From contig NC_087067.1 in the NCBI RefSeq assembly GCF_963678635.1, positions 21,016,596 through 21,080,595 of the forward strand: a DNA stretch of 64,000 bases, written 5' to 3'. The translations under genes were made by a program, and so were the position numbers. This stretch comes from Symsagittifera roscoffensis. Lineage: Eukaryota > Xenacoelomorpha > Acoela > Convolutidae. The notes beneath the pieces were generated by a model. That model made no database searches. It saw only the letters and a program-made list of their open reading frames with translations, and was not told the DNA's origin. Shown here piece by piece: positions 1 through 12,568 of the stretch (its first letter is position 1; every line of letters starts with the position of its first letter).

Positions 1-42
1 CATTCAAATTTCAAAAAACATAGCCAACTGACAGTTGGAAAA

Positions 43-433
43 GAGTAATGAACGCAGGGAAACTGAAAAAAAAACCGACTGGTTTTTCAAAAATCTTCAA
101 CTTTTGAATTTCGAAGAATTAAATAGATAGCCTTAAACTCTTGTAGAACAATTTGTGAACACTTTTTCGTTGAAATTAACCCAATTTGATAAAATTGGAT
201 CAATGGGTAAACTTTTATTTTGCTGGGAAATCTGATAGTTAATTTCCATTTTCGAAATTAGAAGTCGATCACGTTTTCGTGACCTTTACACTTTTGCTGT
301 TCGATAGTGGAGTTTACCCTCCTTGTAACAATGGAAATGCACTGAACTTAAACAGAAATCACAAGTCAAACCGCGAAAAAAACAAAAAAAATCATCAAGA
401 CCTATATAAGTGTTTTCACTACGTTCATTACTC
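43..433 (+). repeat. Dispersed repeat R1, complete copy with 12-bp TIRs
   Basis: Starts GAGTAATGAACG and ends with the exact inverse CGTTCATTACTC. The body has recurring marks: CTGGATCAATnGGTAAA, GAAGTCGATCACGTTTT, GATAGTGGAGTTT and a TATATAAG near the end. Fragments of the same body recur at about 480-975, 25150-25510, 25600-25990, 26230-26610, 28905-29050 (opposite orientation), 29290-29500, 31180-31450, 31830-31930 and 38040-38185. No ORF; probably a non-autonomous DNA element. Confidence 0.6.
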
Positions 434-479
434 AAAATAGATGCCCTTTAATCTCTATGAACTTCTAGAACAAATTTTT

Positions 480-975
480 TGATAACATTAACCCAACTTG
501 AAAAAACTGGATCAATATGTAAAGTTTTTATTCAGCTGGAAATCTAAAAACTGAATTCTATCTACTTAAGAGACTAGAAATTGTTCACTTTTTGCGCCAT
601 TTCCACGTTCGTATTAAGAGAGTGCTATTTACGTAACTTTCAGCAGATGAATTTCAATTGAACTCAAAAAGTGCATTTATACCTAAATGCACTCATAAAT
701 GCATTAAGATTTATGAATGCACATCTGTAGTTTATTAGAGAATTTTATAACTTTTTCCTGAAATCTTTTCTGGACCTTAACACTTTTGCTGTTCGTTCGA
801 TAGTGGAATTTGGCTTCCTTTTAACAAAAATAATGAACCGAAATTGAAAAGAAATCAAAATTGAAACGAAAAAGAGTAAATTTGAGCCTGAACAAATTTT
901 GAGACTTTTCCTGAAAAAAAAAACAAGAAAAATCATTGCGATCTATATAAGAGTCTGAATTACGTTCATCAACTC
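480..975 (+). repeat. Dispersed repeat R1, second partly duplicated copy
   Basis: Shares the lysine-like A-rich body, the GATCAC and TATATAAGAGTCTGA marks and a CGTTCATCAACTC end with the copy at 43-433. The middle (about 640-720) carries an ATGCATT-rich piece also seen at 25800-25890. Confidence 0.5.
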
Positions 976-1358
976 TTTAAAAACTTCAACATATGGAGTT
1001 CAAAGTAAATTATATGGCCTTAAAGCTTTTTGAATTTCTAGAAAATTTATGAGTGACTTTTTTGATAAAATTAGCCTACGTTGAGACACAGAGGCGAAGT
1101 TGCACTTCGCATACACAAGCAAAAATATGACCAAGAACTCTACTGGGAAAAACTGAATGAGTAAAACTTTGAGTCTACAAAGTTTCTTAAGTGACGCACG
1201 CCAATTATGAGTCTACAAAAATGCTAAGTGACGCAAGCCACTAATGATGCATTAGCAGTACCAGTCAATTTGAAAAAAAAAATGTACCAACTAACATGCC
1301 TCAATGTATAGAGCGGATGCATTTTAAATATTATACGAAAAAGTTCATTAAAACATCC

Positions 1359-1427
1359 GACCCTGCCCAGGTTCGAACCATCTTATTTCGTTGCGGGTCT
1401 CCTTACCTACCTCTACGCTACAGATCC
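1359..1427 (-). repeat. tRNA-like sequence (pseudo-tRNA or SINE head)
   Basis: Minus strand has an A-box-like TGTAGCGTAGAGG and a B-box GGTTCGAACC at tRNA spacing, but the T stem and anticodon stem do not pair well. Best read as a tRNA pseudogene or SINE head. Confidence 0.4.
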
Positions 1428-1730
1428 ATGATACCTTAAAGCTGAAGTGCTATTTGTAATACAAGAGACTGTTTTTGATATCCTTAGCGTTAGCTGTACT
1501 TAATAGCTGGTTATTGATCAAAATGAACACTTCCAAAATGAACACTACAATTTGCGACTTATGTTGGAAAAAAAAGAGAGTTGATACTATTACACAATCT
1601 TTGCTTGTGTAAAAACTGAATCAATAGGTAAAACTTTTATTCCACTGGGAAATTAAATTGCACTTTCGAAACTAGAAATCGATCACGAGAAATGCGCCAA
1701 CTGCAAAATTGCTCGTTGAAAACTGCTTAC

Positions 1731-1802
1731 ATATTCTTCGGCCAAGCAGAGCAGCTTGTCTCTGCATTCGTCTACGGGATCAGCAGGGCCAGTAATAGTG
1801 AC
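1731..1802 (-). CDS. HDLBP: Vigilin exon 20 (end of KH unit 15)
   Basis: 24 codons, residues 1277-1300, VTITGPADPVDECRDK to LAEEY, matching the vertebrate ITGLPENVEEAIDH...LEEEY block. Donor GTAAGC, so at least one more exon lies beyond base 1. Confidence 0.9.
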
Positions 1803-4800
1803 CTGAAACAAACAAGCAAACCCTATTGCAATTACGATTCTGCGTCATAGAAAAGTACTGGGGCAAATTTAAGAACCGGCTGACTTATTCCGACCATTGA
1901 AAATGAGGAGGAACTTAGTCTTAGGGTGTGTTTATTTTTTTCTTTTTTTTTCCCACGCAAACTCAGGTACCACAAATAATCACCGAAATGGTTCGAGTGA
2001 CATAACATATTAAAGCCCTTTCAGCCGTAATTTGAACGACACTAAAAAATTCTGTGTTGAGAAATATCCAACTTTAGTCTACTTTCGATCTAATAAAGCG
2101 AGCGAGCAGGCTTCTAACATACCAATTCTCAAATCACCTTGCAAAATAATTTGTAGCACATGACCTTCAATTTGCAGCGTTGCCAGTAAATAAAATGCTT
2201 GAGCTCGATTGCTGGCTTACCTTGCTGGGTTCCTGTGAGCCCCTGCCTGGGAATCGTATCTCGACCTTGTACTGGTCCTGCATCTTCCTCAGATTCTTCC
2301 CCTTCGCCCCGATGAACCGCGCGTGCAGTCGTGTGTCAATGTTTATTTCCACAGTCTCGTAGGCCTCAAACTGAGACACGATGTTCGTGATCTCCTCTTT
2401 ACATTTGTCAGCTTTGTCCTAAAACACATCAGGTAACAAAATCGTGCAAAATTACGAAGTTCGAAAACCCCTTAAAGCAATGCAGCTGCTGTTAAATCCT
2501 TTGCTGGTCATTAACTCCTCGCACTGAGTCGAACTCTTAATTCTTCTAAATGAACTGTAGTTATGTCAGTTTGATGCAAGTCATTTCCCACTTAACCTTT
2601 CTTTAATGTTGACTAATGCATCAAGCAATGATTACATAGAGGCGATAGCTCTAGAAAAAGCAATAAGAAAAATAGAAATAAGCCTAGAATTAGCAAGAAT
2701 TCTACTGCAAACTGCGACCTACTGCAATAAAAGATTTTAAGTCTCACCCACTAACCACTCAGCCACGCACGCTTAAACACCGCTAAACACTAGTCACGAA
2801 TAAAGCAGCTAAATACGTCATTAAATTACCAATGGCATTTAGCAAAAGTGGCACCAAATAAAACTAGACACAATTTTCTTGTGTTAACTTATTACTACTC
2901 GAATGTCAAAGCACATGCTATCAAAAAGTTGTAAAGGTTCCCCAAAATTAGCGTCAATATTTGCGACTTAGGTAAGAAAAAAAGAAGGTTCTTACAAATA
3001 ATACACTAAGCTGACGCTGGTGTAATAATAAGTCACGTCACGGAATCGTCACAGAATTTACTCAAAGCGATTCGCTTTTGCCATTAGTATTTCCATCCTT
3101 CCTGAATCATTCTCTTCTACGAAAGTGATGCGACATTTTAATCTCTCGAATTCAATCATAAATCCACACTATACTACGATCTAACTCATTTTTTCGCCAC
3201 CATGAGTAAGAAGCACTGACCTGGTATCCGACAATGGCTACCAATTCGTCCTCGCCACTTCCCGAGTTCTGTCTCGGCAACATGATCTCAACCCCGTGGC
3301 GCTCCCTCAGCTTCGCAATAGTGGATCCCTTGGGGCCGATGATTTTCGGGAAGTATTTTGGATTCACTGGGAACTGAAAATAAAAAGTCATAACTTTCAC
3401 CAGGTTCTGATCATTTTGACCCTTGATGACAACTCATTTTACACCGAGCCGATATGGTATTGAAAATGTCCTATTCATGTGTTCAAACGCTTTACCTCGA
3501 CTCGGTACGACTTGGCAACTAGTTCTCCCACCACTTTCTCCAAATCCTCCTTGGCACTTTTAACATTCTCAGGTGTCCCAAAAACAATCACTTTATCAGC
3601 CCCCTTCCAATCTCCCTCCTCGCCACCTTCTCCTTCTCCTCCATTCGCTGCTGCTGCTGCACCTCCGAAGGCACTGGGTCTCGGAATAGAGATGCGCACG
3701 TTGTGTTTTGTCTGCATCTAAACGTGAGCATGAACTTGTAATACAGACGAAGCGGAGCTTCGCACTATTTGCGATACAACACAACTAGACGAAAGAAAAA
3801 GAGACGAAAGCCGCAAAAACGGGGAAAATACCATATCTATCAAACTACATTTGTTTCGATAAGTCTTGAAGGAAGTTTAGTGTTAACTTAGCATCGAACC
3901 AAAATTTACGCTGCGACAGCTAAGCAGATAACACTTGGGTCGACGCTCTTGAGACTCCCAAACAGACACGCTAAGGCATTCGAAAACAAAATAGAACTGG
4001 AAGAAAAAAGGCTTTCTTTGCTCAAATTTTAGAATTTCAACATATCAACAGAGCAATTAAAATACTCGCACCAAACTTTCATTGCTTAACTTGAGTGACT
4101 CTTTCACTTAACGATATTGCGTTTCTTAACGGGCGGAATCACTGGGCGGAATCACGGGCGTTTCGTTTCGGGCGGAATCACTGAAAAGATCTAGTTTATG
4201 ACGTAAAAATGAAAACACGTGTTTTTGTAACACAAATTGTTTATAGATCAAAAAGTCTTGTATCCGATTTGAAAATACTAGCTAATCGCAAGTGTAAATA
4301 GATACCTATAGTTTATAGGTTCCAAACAAACATAATAGAGAATATATATGTAAGGTTCCGCAGACAAGACAGACGGTAGATTGGACCATTTAACATACCT
4401 CTCGAAGCTGTCCCCCTCCGGATCCAATGAGGGTGGAGTGGAACCTCTGAGGCACTTCAACGGAGTCTTCGATCGGCACCAGAGCCAGTAGTCTCTCTCC
4501 CGCCTTGTCAACGTTCTCTTTTCGTCCAGTCACCAGCACCTAATACCAAGTCTATTTCAATGAGAAATTTGGTTTGACTTTATTGTTCTGACGACGCTGA
4601 CGTTTCAATCGCTATTTAGTGATTAAAAAAATAAAAATAATAAAATTTTCAGCTTTTTTTATTTGAAAATTTGTCTTATTTTTATTTGAAAATTTGTCTT
4701 TTTTTATTTGAAAGCTTGTCTCATTTTCCTTCCAAGTAGCACAGAATTTTTTTCCTTCCAAGTAGCACAGTCACTTTTTTATTTGAAAGTTTGTCTCATT

Positions 4801-7800
4801 TTTCCTTCCAAGTAGCACAGAATTTTTTGACCACACTGATTTGAGTAAAGGAACTACTTTAATCAGCGCGATCAAAATTATCTGTACTACTACTTGCACA
4901 GCTACAGGGTATTTATATCATCAATTTTTCAGCACCTCAAAAAACCCTTCATCGTAGCAATAGGAAGTGAATTTCCAAAGCTCCCAACGTTGTCATGACC
5001 CAAAAACAGTTCCAGAGGTTATTCTTTTTGAACTCTATTGGTTTGAAAATTTAGCCAACGATTAGATGGATTAAAAGTTTGTTGTTCAAACAGCATAAAC
5101 TCAAGCGACAAATTAGTGACCACCGCAGTCGCGCCAACGTGTTACAAGCTTGCCAACAGCGGGTAGGACTGTATACGAAAACAGAGCCCGTGATCGCCGC
5201 AAAGCGCGCGCTCTTGGGACTTATGCGACCACTTTTAACATTTTTCGAGACTTTTCTTCCATTAACATTCCTGCAAATTTGGATTAGAAAACAGAAAAGA
5301 CCCGAAGAGGTTCCGACAGATTCCTTTGTCCTATCCATTTGCTTTGTGCATTTCTATGCGTTTTTTATTAAACATTAGAAAACAGATTATCTGAAAGCAT
5401 ACGCACCATTGCTCGAAATCCTAATATCGATTTACAATCCATAGGTACATACTCTAAATCCGTACAACAACATCACATCCGTACAACAATTTCAAAACTT
5501 CTTACAAAAATGGACACTATCCAAAGGCAATCTATATATCAAAACATTTACAGTGAACATTTTTAAGACATTAAAGATTATATTTATCTTAACGGAGAAA
5601 ATATCGCCCACAAAGTCTCTTCGATCAAAATCTTTAGTTTCCCCACAAGATATCTCTCCGATCAAAATCTTTGGTGTTTTGCACATTTAGTTTTTTTAAA
5701 TAAAGATTGTATTTATCTCAACGGAGAAAAATATCGTCTACAAGATATCTCTCCGATCAATATCTTTAGTTTTTTTTGCACATCAAGTTGCTCGTTTTGC
5801 TATCAATTTAAAACCATCACAACCATCATTGATGTATTCTGTGATTCTGCCATGTGTCCGACAAAAAACACGACAGCTGTTAAGACGACAACCATTATTG
5901 GTGGGACTTAAAGACGCCGCTACACACAAATTCTCCAATCGTAGAAACCTTCTCCCTCCTGAGAAATATAATTCCCTTAAATTCGAACAGTTACATGCTA
6001 CAAAGCTCATTTGTCGGGTAGGAGTATGATAGTTGGGTCCTTTGACGCCACTACACAAACTCTCCAATCGTAATTCTGAGAAAATGAATTTTCTTAAAGT
6101 CGAACATTTCAATTTACATGCTTCAAAGCTCATTTGTCGAGCACAAGAATGATAGTTGGGTCCCTTTGACACCGCTACACAAAAAATCTCCAATCGTAAC
6201 TCTGATGAAATAGAATTCGCTTATATTCGAACAGTTAAATTAACATGCTTCAAAGCTCATTTGTCGGATAGAGCAAGTATGATAGATAGTTGGGTCCCTT
6301 TAACTTACGTAGCAGTATTTAGACGACCGCGTATTCCTACTCGTCGGTTCGTCGGTAAGCAGACCAAAATTGAATTAGCACACAGAATAGAGAAAGCAAA
6401 AATAGAAGTCACTCAAGAATAAAAAAATAATATTCGACATATCTTAAAACAGAAAAATCTTAAGCCGAAAGAAATTCAATAGTTAGAGAAAGTTCATAAT
6501 TTTGACAAAGATTTGACAAATGAATACAACTCCCGCTGAATGAATTATCGACAACAAGTGACCCCCCATGTAGAATTTTACCAGCGAATAATTATTCATC
6601 AAATAATTGATATTTCGGTAGCTTTTTCGGGCTGGTTTGACACGCGAAATTCTTCGTAGTTGCATTCGAGATTCGATTTCTTGGGCACTTAATTTTACAG
6701 GAAATTCCATAAAATTGGCTGAAGGACGCCAACTTCCTTGTTCCATCTCACATTCCACCTTTTGCATTTGTTGGTAATTCTCAGGGTAACATCCCTGTCA
6801 AAGACTTTCCACATATCAAGGGAGACGTCACCACTTATTCAAAATTCAGTATTGTACTGAAAATTTTTTCAAGATTTTTTTTTGTGTCGAGAACAAATTT
6901 CAGATATTTTAGACTGTTAAATTTGGAAACATACAATCAGCTCATCAGCAGGCAAAAAAGGCAAGCTGATTTACAAAAAAGACGGCCGGTGCTTTCCAAA
7001 TTTCACTGCATCAGAAAATTATAAAAATTTGAAATACAGTCGGGTGCCGTTTTGAACCTTCCATCCGCCAAAACATTTTTTGATCTCACCAGAAATTCGA
7101 GTCCTTCAATAGTTGCAGACATTAGCATTTCATCGCCTTGTTGCAGTAGAAATTTTTAGTTGTTCGAGGTTTGTCCATTGATCGTTCGGATTTATTTCCT
7201 CACAATTTTTGGGGTATAAATATCAAAAATTTTTCGCGGGTTCGACACATTGCTCTTCGTATTTGGCTGAATAATGGCGAAAAACAATTTTCATCTGTGT
7301 CCTACACTTCATTTTCGTAAATTGTTTTCAGGGTGACAGCTGAGTTTAAAATTATTTTCGTGCCGTTTTCCTTCACTTTTTGCTCTGACTCGTGATCTTC
7401 AGGCAATTGCGGTGAGTTACAGAATTATTAACAATTATAATATTTAAAATTTCGAGGCTCTTTTTCCTTTACCCCCCCCCCCCACCTGCAAATTCTTACA
7501 TGTAAATTTGTTGACCACATTGTCCGATTGTTATGAAATTTTACATACAGACTAATAGGGCCACGGCAAACATATTTGGTCTTCATACTCAACCTCGTAA
7601 AACCACTCGTTACACAAATAAGTTGAAACTGGCGTGAGGTGGGGGGGGGGGGAAAGAGCCAACTTCAAGAGTTAATCGGGACGGGCAACTATCGATAACG
7701 CATCTATAGTATTGAATATTTTCCTTTTCTTTTTATAAATAACCATCAATAAGTAAGTTTTCTCCTCTAAACGGGCTTTCACAAAACAAAACTCCATTAT

Positions 7801-10800
7801 TTTGCAACAATTTATTGCCAACTTTCGGCCAATTAAGATATTAATTCGTTACTTTCCAACTTCTTGTTTATTCTCGCGTTCAGATTTTGATTCGTTTCAA
7901 ACCAATCAGAATTAAGTATTCAATTTGTCTAAATACTGGCGGGTATAATCACGGCGTTGTCTAAATACGGACCACACTCCATTTCACTTAAATGGGTCCC
8001 TGAGGGAAAAATTTTGGGCTTTGACATCTTCGAAAACATGGTTCTCAGTTGCTTTCTTTTGGTTTAAAAATACCAGTTAAATTGCGGGCTCCATCTTTCA
8101 TACTTGCTTTGGGGGATCAACCGTACAATTGCCCCCCCCCCCAAGCGATTTATGGATGTTTCATAAAAATAACTTGGATCTTTCCGGTTATACCCTTGCG
8201 GCGGTCACTAATCTGCTACTTTTTTATACTGCTTTTAACAATAAACAATTATTGCAGCTAATCGTTGGCTTAAATTTCAACCAATCAGAAATCACAGAGG
8301 AAAATTTTTGGGCCTTATGCGACTGATTTTATATTTTGGGTCCTGTGCTTATTTGGACCTATGGGAAATCGCCGGAGTGTGGCCTGTGTTTAGACAACCG
8401 CGTATTCATAATTATCAGTAGGCAGACAAATATAATATTAACCAATGGGAATTGAGATGAGAAAGCTAACTTACGATAATAAATAATTAATTATTAATCA
8501 ATAATTTTTCCTGGTCTCGATTCTGATTGGTTAATATAGTATTTGTCTGCTCACTGATAAGTATGAATACGCGGTTGTCTAAACACAGACCGCACTCCGG
8601 CGAGTTCCCATAGGTCCAAATAAGCACAGGACCCAAAATATAAAATCAGTCGCATAAGGGCCAAAAATTTTCCTCTTGATTTCTGATTGGTTGAAATTTA
8701 AGCCAACGATTAGCTGCATTAATTGTTTATTGTTAAGAGCAGCATAAAAAAGTGGCAGATTAGTTACCGCCGCAGTATTTGACGATCGAGTATGAATACA
8801 AGGTTGTCTAAATACTGCTACGTAACCAAATTCACCGTTATTTTAGGCCACGTGAGGATTTAAGAGGCACTTATCATAGTGGTCAGCAGGGATGTTCAAA
8901 AATTAATGGCGGAAAAAATTAATTGCAATTAATGGGATGCAATTTATTGGCAATAATAACACGTATTTATAACACTTATTAAAACAGTATTGCAGGCCTA
9001 ATGTAGCCTGGAAATTCTTTCATTGTGTGAAAGACATCGACTTTTGCCGGCAAGCTTGGAATATCAGTTATTCCTCTAGTAAAACAGCCGACTAAGGGGC
9101 AAAAAGACACGGAAGTTTGTAATAAATCATCCTCAAAATAAATCATCCTCAAAATGAATCATCCTCAAAATAAATCATCCTCAAAATGAATCATCCTCAA
9201 AATAAATCATCCTCAAAATAAATCATCCTCAAAATGCAGAACAAATTCTTTTCTTGAAATTATGTTTCATTCGAGAAAGCCCATTAATTGCAATAACTGA
9301 TTGATAGAAATTCCCCATTACAATTATTTGATTGCCATGGAAAAAACTCAAAAATAAATTGCAATTAATTTTTGAACATCCCTGGTGGTAAGGCGTTCAC
9401 TTTGAAATCATTAGATCGTGTATTCGATCCCATGCTATCACTTGACCTCCAGCTTCAGGTCTATGACAACCTGACAAAATTTGGCTGCAATAGTGGTACC
9501 ACGTAAAAGTTCTAGACGCAAAAAAAACGGCCTTGAGTCGCAAAAAAACAGCGTCGCTCAGCAAAATAACACTATCTGGAATGTGGGGAGATAATAAAAT
9601 CGACTATCGTCGACAGGACTCATAAGGCCTACTGACTGTTGTGATTCAGTATTTTTAGTATGTTATAACCTTGACCTCTATTACCTAATTACGTACCAGT
9701 CAATGTTAACTCTACGAAGTCCAGTGGACTTCGACTCACTAGTTGCTCTTTTTAGACTACAGTCGGTTTTAATTCAACCAATACTTTTATTCTCTTTTAA
9801 CTTTAGTTAGATACAATAGTTACCAGTGGTACATCTTAACTCTTTATTATGGCGCAGTCAACAACTGATTCGAACCTGAGGGGAATACCCGCCTTTTGGC
9901 CGAACCACACGGTTGAACCCCCCACCCAATGGAACAATTGGATAGACCAATTCCATTTGGCCATTATCGCGAAGGAAAACCTAGACTTAGATAACCTCAA
10001 AGAACCAATGGAAGGGGAGACGACGTTACCGATCCTAGAAGGTGCCCAGGAGTCAGAAACTGATCAACAGAGGAAAGCCAGGGAGGCCAGGAACAAAGAA
10101 ACAATGCGAGTCTACGAACACGCTGAAGAGAAAAGACTAGCAGAAGAAAAGAGGAAATTCGGAGGAATGAGGAGATACGAGGCCGATAAAAAAGTAAGGT
10201 CAATCCTATACTTGGCCTTAGGAGCGGAAGGCAAAAGAGTCTTCGCCCAGAAACATCCAAGGGTAAAAATCCTAGGAATCTCATTCAAGGAATTTTACGA
10301 AATGCTAGAATTGGCTTTTATCAAACCAACCAACATAACATTTGAACGATACAAATTATTGAGCAGGAAACAAAAGGATAGAGAATCCTATGAACAATTT
10401 TGGGGCGCGTTATCAGACTTGGCGAGATCATGTGAAATTGGAATTAATGCAGAACAGGAGTGGATTAGAGACGTATTTATTTTTAACATGAAAAACTGCG
10501 ACTTACAACGTAGACTACTTTCGGAAACTCTCAATCCATTGGATGCACTAAACCAAGCAATAATTGACGAAAAAGGCTACTATAACCACCTCAAACTGAC
10601 CAATATGACTAGATCTTTCAACACGACAGGAAATAGTGGGAGAGGGTATAAAAACTTCAACAACGTTAAAAAGGAACCAAGCTTAAACATAGAAAGATCA
10701 AATACTTGTATGAAACGCGGGAATGCGTTTACCAAGGGTCATCTGAATGCGTGTCCGGCGAAAGAAATCGTGTGTAATATTTGTAAATATAAAGGACATT

Positions 10801-11914
10801 TTGGAAGACTTTGTAAATCGAAAGGAAGAAAACCCGCTGTAAATACTGTAGATGAAGCTGTAAATAGTCAGAATTGTTCATATTCCCCAGAAGATCTTCA
10901 GATGAGAAGCGAAGAAAAACTTTGTGGAGTGATTAACGCTTGGACCGAAGAGGGGATAAGTGATAACGATGACTATTCCGTTCTCAACATTAGAACAATC
11001 TACGATACCAATGGTTTGGAAACCAAGAAACTTGTCAACATCGGTTTGGGAGACGACGCGATAGTCAACTTGAACATTCCAGTGGATTCGGCAAGCCCAG
11101 TGAGCTTCCTGAAACAAAATGTACTTCACGAATTGAAGCTGAGAAATCCACAGTTGAAGATTCAGCCAGTTGAGAAGAAAACGAGGGAACTATACTGCGG
11201 ATTCACTAACGACACAATCAACATCATCGGGAAGGTGGTAGTGAGGTTACAATCCAATGGATGGACCGCGGACGAAACCCCATTTTTTATCACTTCTGGA
11301 CATGAGAGGAACATTCTGGGTAACGACAATCTCCCGAGAATTGGAATAGAGATAGCCCAACGACAGCCTCTACTACCCGTCAACAACATATCACGCACAG
11401 AATTGTGTCAGTTAAATAATTATTCAGATACGACCCTTAATCTGTATCATTACACCGAAGACTTTAGTCAAGGTGTTATGGTATCGTGTAACGGGGTTTT
11501 TTTAAATGTTTTCTGTTGTCAAGTGTCGACAAATAACGTCCACAGTTATCAATTATCATGTGGGCTGGACTATATCACGCTATGTCACGTGATTGCGTAT
11601 GTTTGTTTCTTTATTTGTTCATCTTTATTTATTTAATTATCTGTTCTTCTATTTATTTAATTATGTTTAGTTTGCTTATATTTATTTATAATTTATGTAT
11701 GTACATATTTATTTTTGTTTATTTTTTTCACGTGTTTTGTTTATTTATTTAATTATTCTTTCTTTCATTTAGTTTTGCTTTTATTATTTCTGCGTGTGTA
11801 TTTATTTAATTTATTTATTTTCATTTATTTATATTATGGGTCTGTTTGTTTGGTTATTTGTTCATATATATTTTTTCATGTCTATTTAATTATTTGTACA
11901 TTTCACTTTTGCTT

Positions 11915-11945
<31 letters not shown>

Positions 11946-12533
11946 TGTATTTATTTATGTATTTATTTATTTAATTATGTATTGATTTATTTTTTTATTG
12001 CTTATTTATTTATCAGGTGTGTTTTGTTTATTTGTTGATATTTATTTCTATATTTATTTAATTATTCTTTCTTTCATTTAGTTTTGCTTTTATTATTTAT
12101 GTATGTGTATTTATTTCATTTATTTATTTTCATTTATTCATATTATGGGTCTGTTTGTTCGGTTATTTATTCATATATATTTTTTCATGTCTATTTAATT
12201 ATTTGTACATTTCACTTTTGCTTTTATTTATTTATATATTTATTTATTTATGTATTCATTTATGTATTTATTTATTTATTTATGTATTGATTTATTTTTT
12301 TATTGCTTATTTATTTATCAGGTGTGTTTTGTTTATTTGTTGATATTTATTTCTATATTTATTTAATTATTCTTTCTTTCATTTAGTTTTGCTTTTATTA
12401 TTTATCTATGTGTATTTATTTAATTCATTTACTTTCATTTATTTATATTATGGGTCTGTTTGTTTGGTTATTTGTTCATGAGATATATATTTTTTCATGT
12501 TAATTTAATTATTTGTACATTTCAGTTTTGCGT

Positions 12534-12568
<35 letters not shown>

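Larger units (their letters stand above)
1..1730. other. Vigilin 3' intron, repeat-filled
   Basis: No exon for the vigilin C-terminus was found here on the minus strand. The stretch holds two copies of a short dispersed repeat (43-433 and about 480-975), a third fragment near 1600-1690 and a tRNA-like sequence (1359-1427); the rest is unassigned AT-rich DNA. Confidence 0.7.
8845..9530 (+). mobile_element. tRNA-derived SINE, copy 1, interrupted by a MITE
   Basis: Removing 8887-9384 joins TTATCATAGTGGTAAGGCG to TTCACTTT, giving an A-box-like TAGTGGTAAGGCG and a B-box TATTCGATCCC about 35 bp later. The body (GCAATAGTGGTACCACGT, AGTTCTAGACGC) ends in an A-run. The same body is at 35370-35690 (minus); a diverged head is at 37515-37690. 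Confidence 0.6.

Noticed and set aside
1-1730. C-terminal vigilin exon
   Set aside because: I looked for a continuation after LAEEY on the minus strand and found no open stretch with acceptor and stop; it probably lies left of the window.
5783-6193. 136-codon minus-strand ORF
   Set aside because: It runs through the 125-bp tandem units and encodes the repeat itself.
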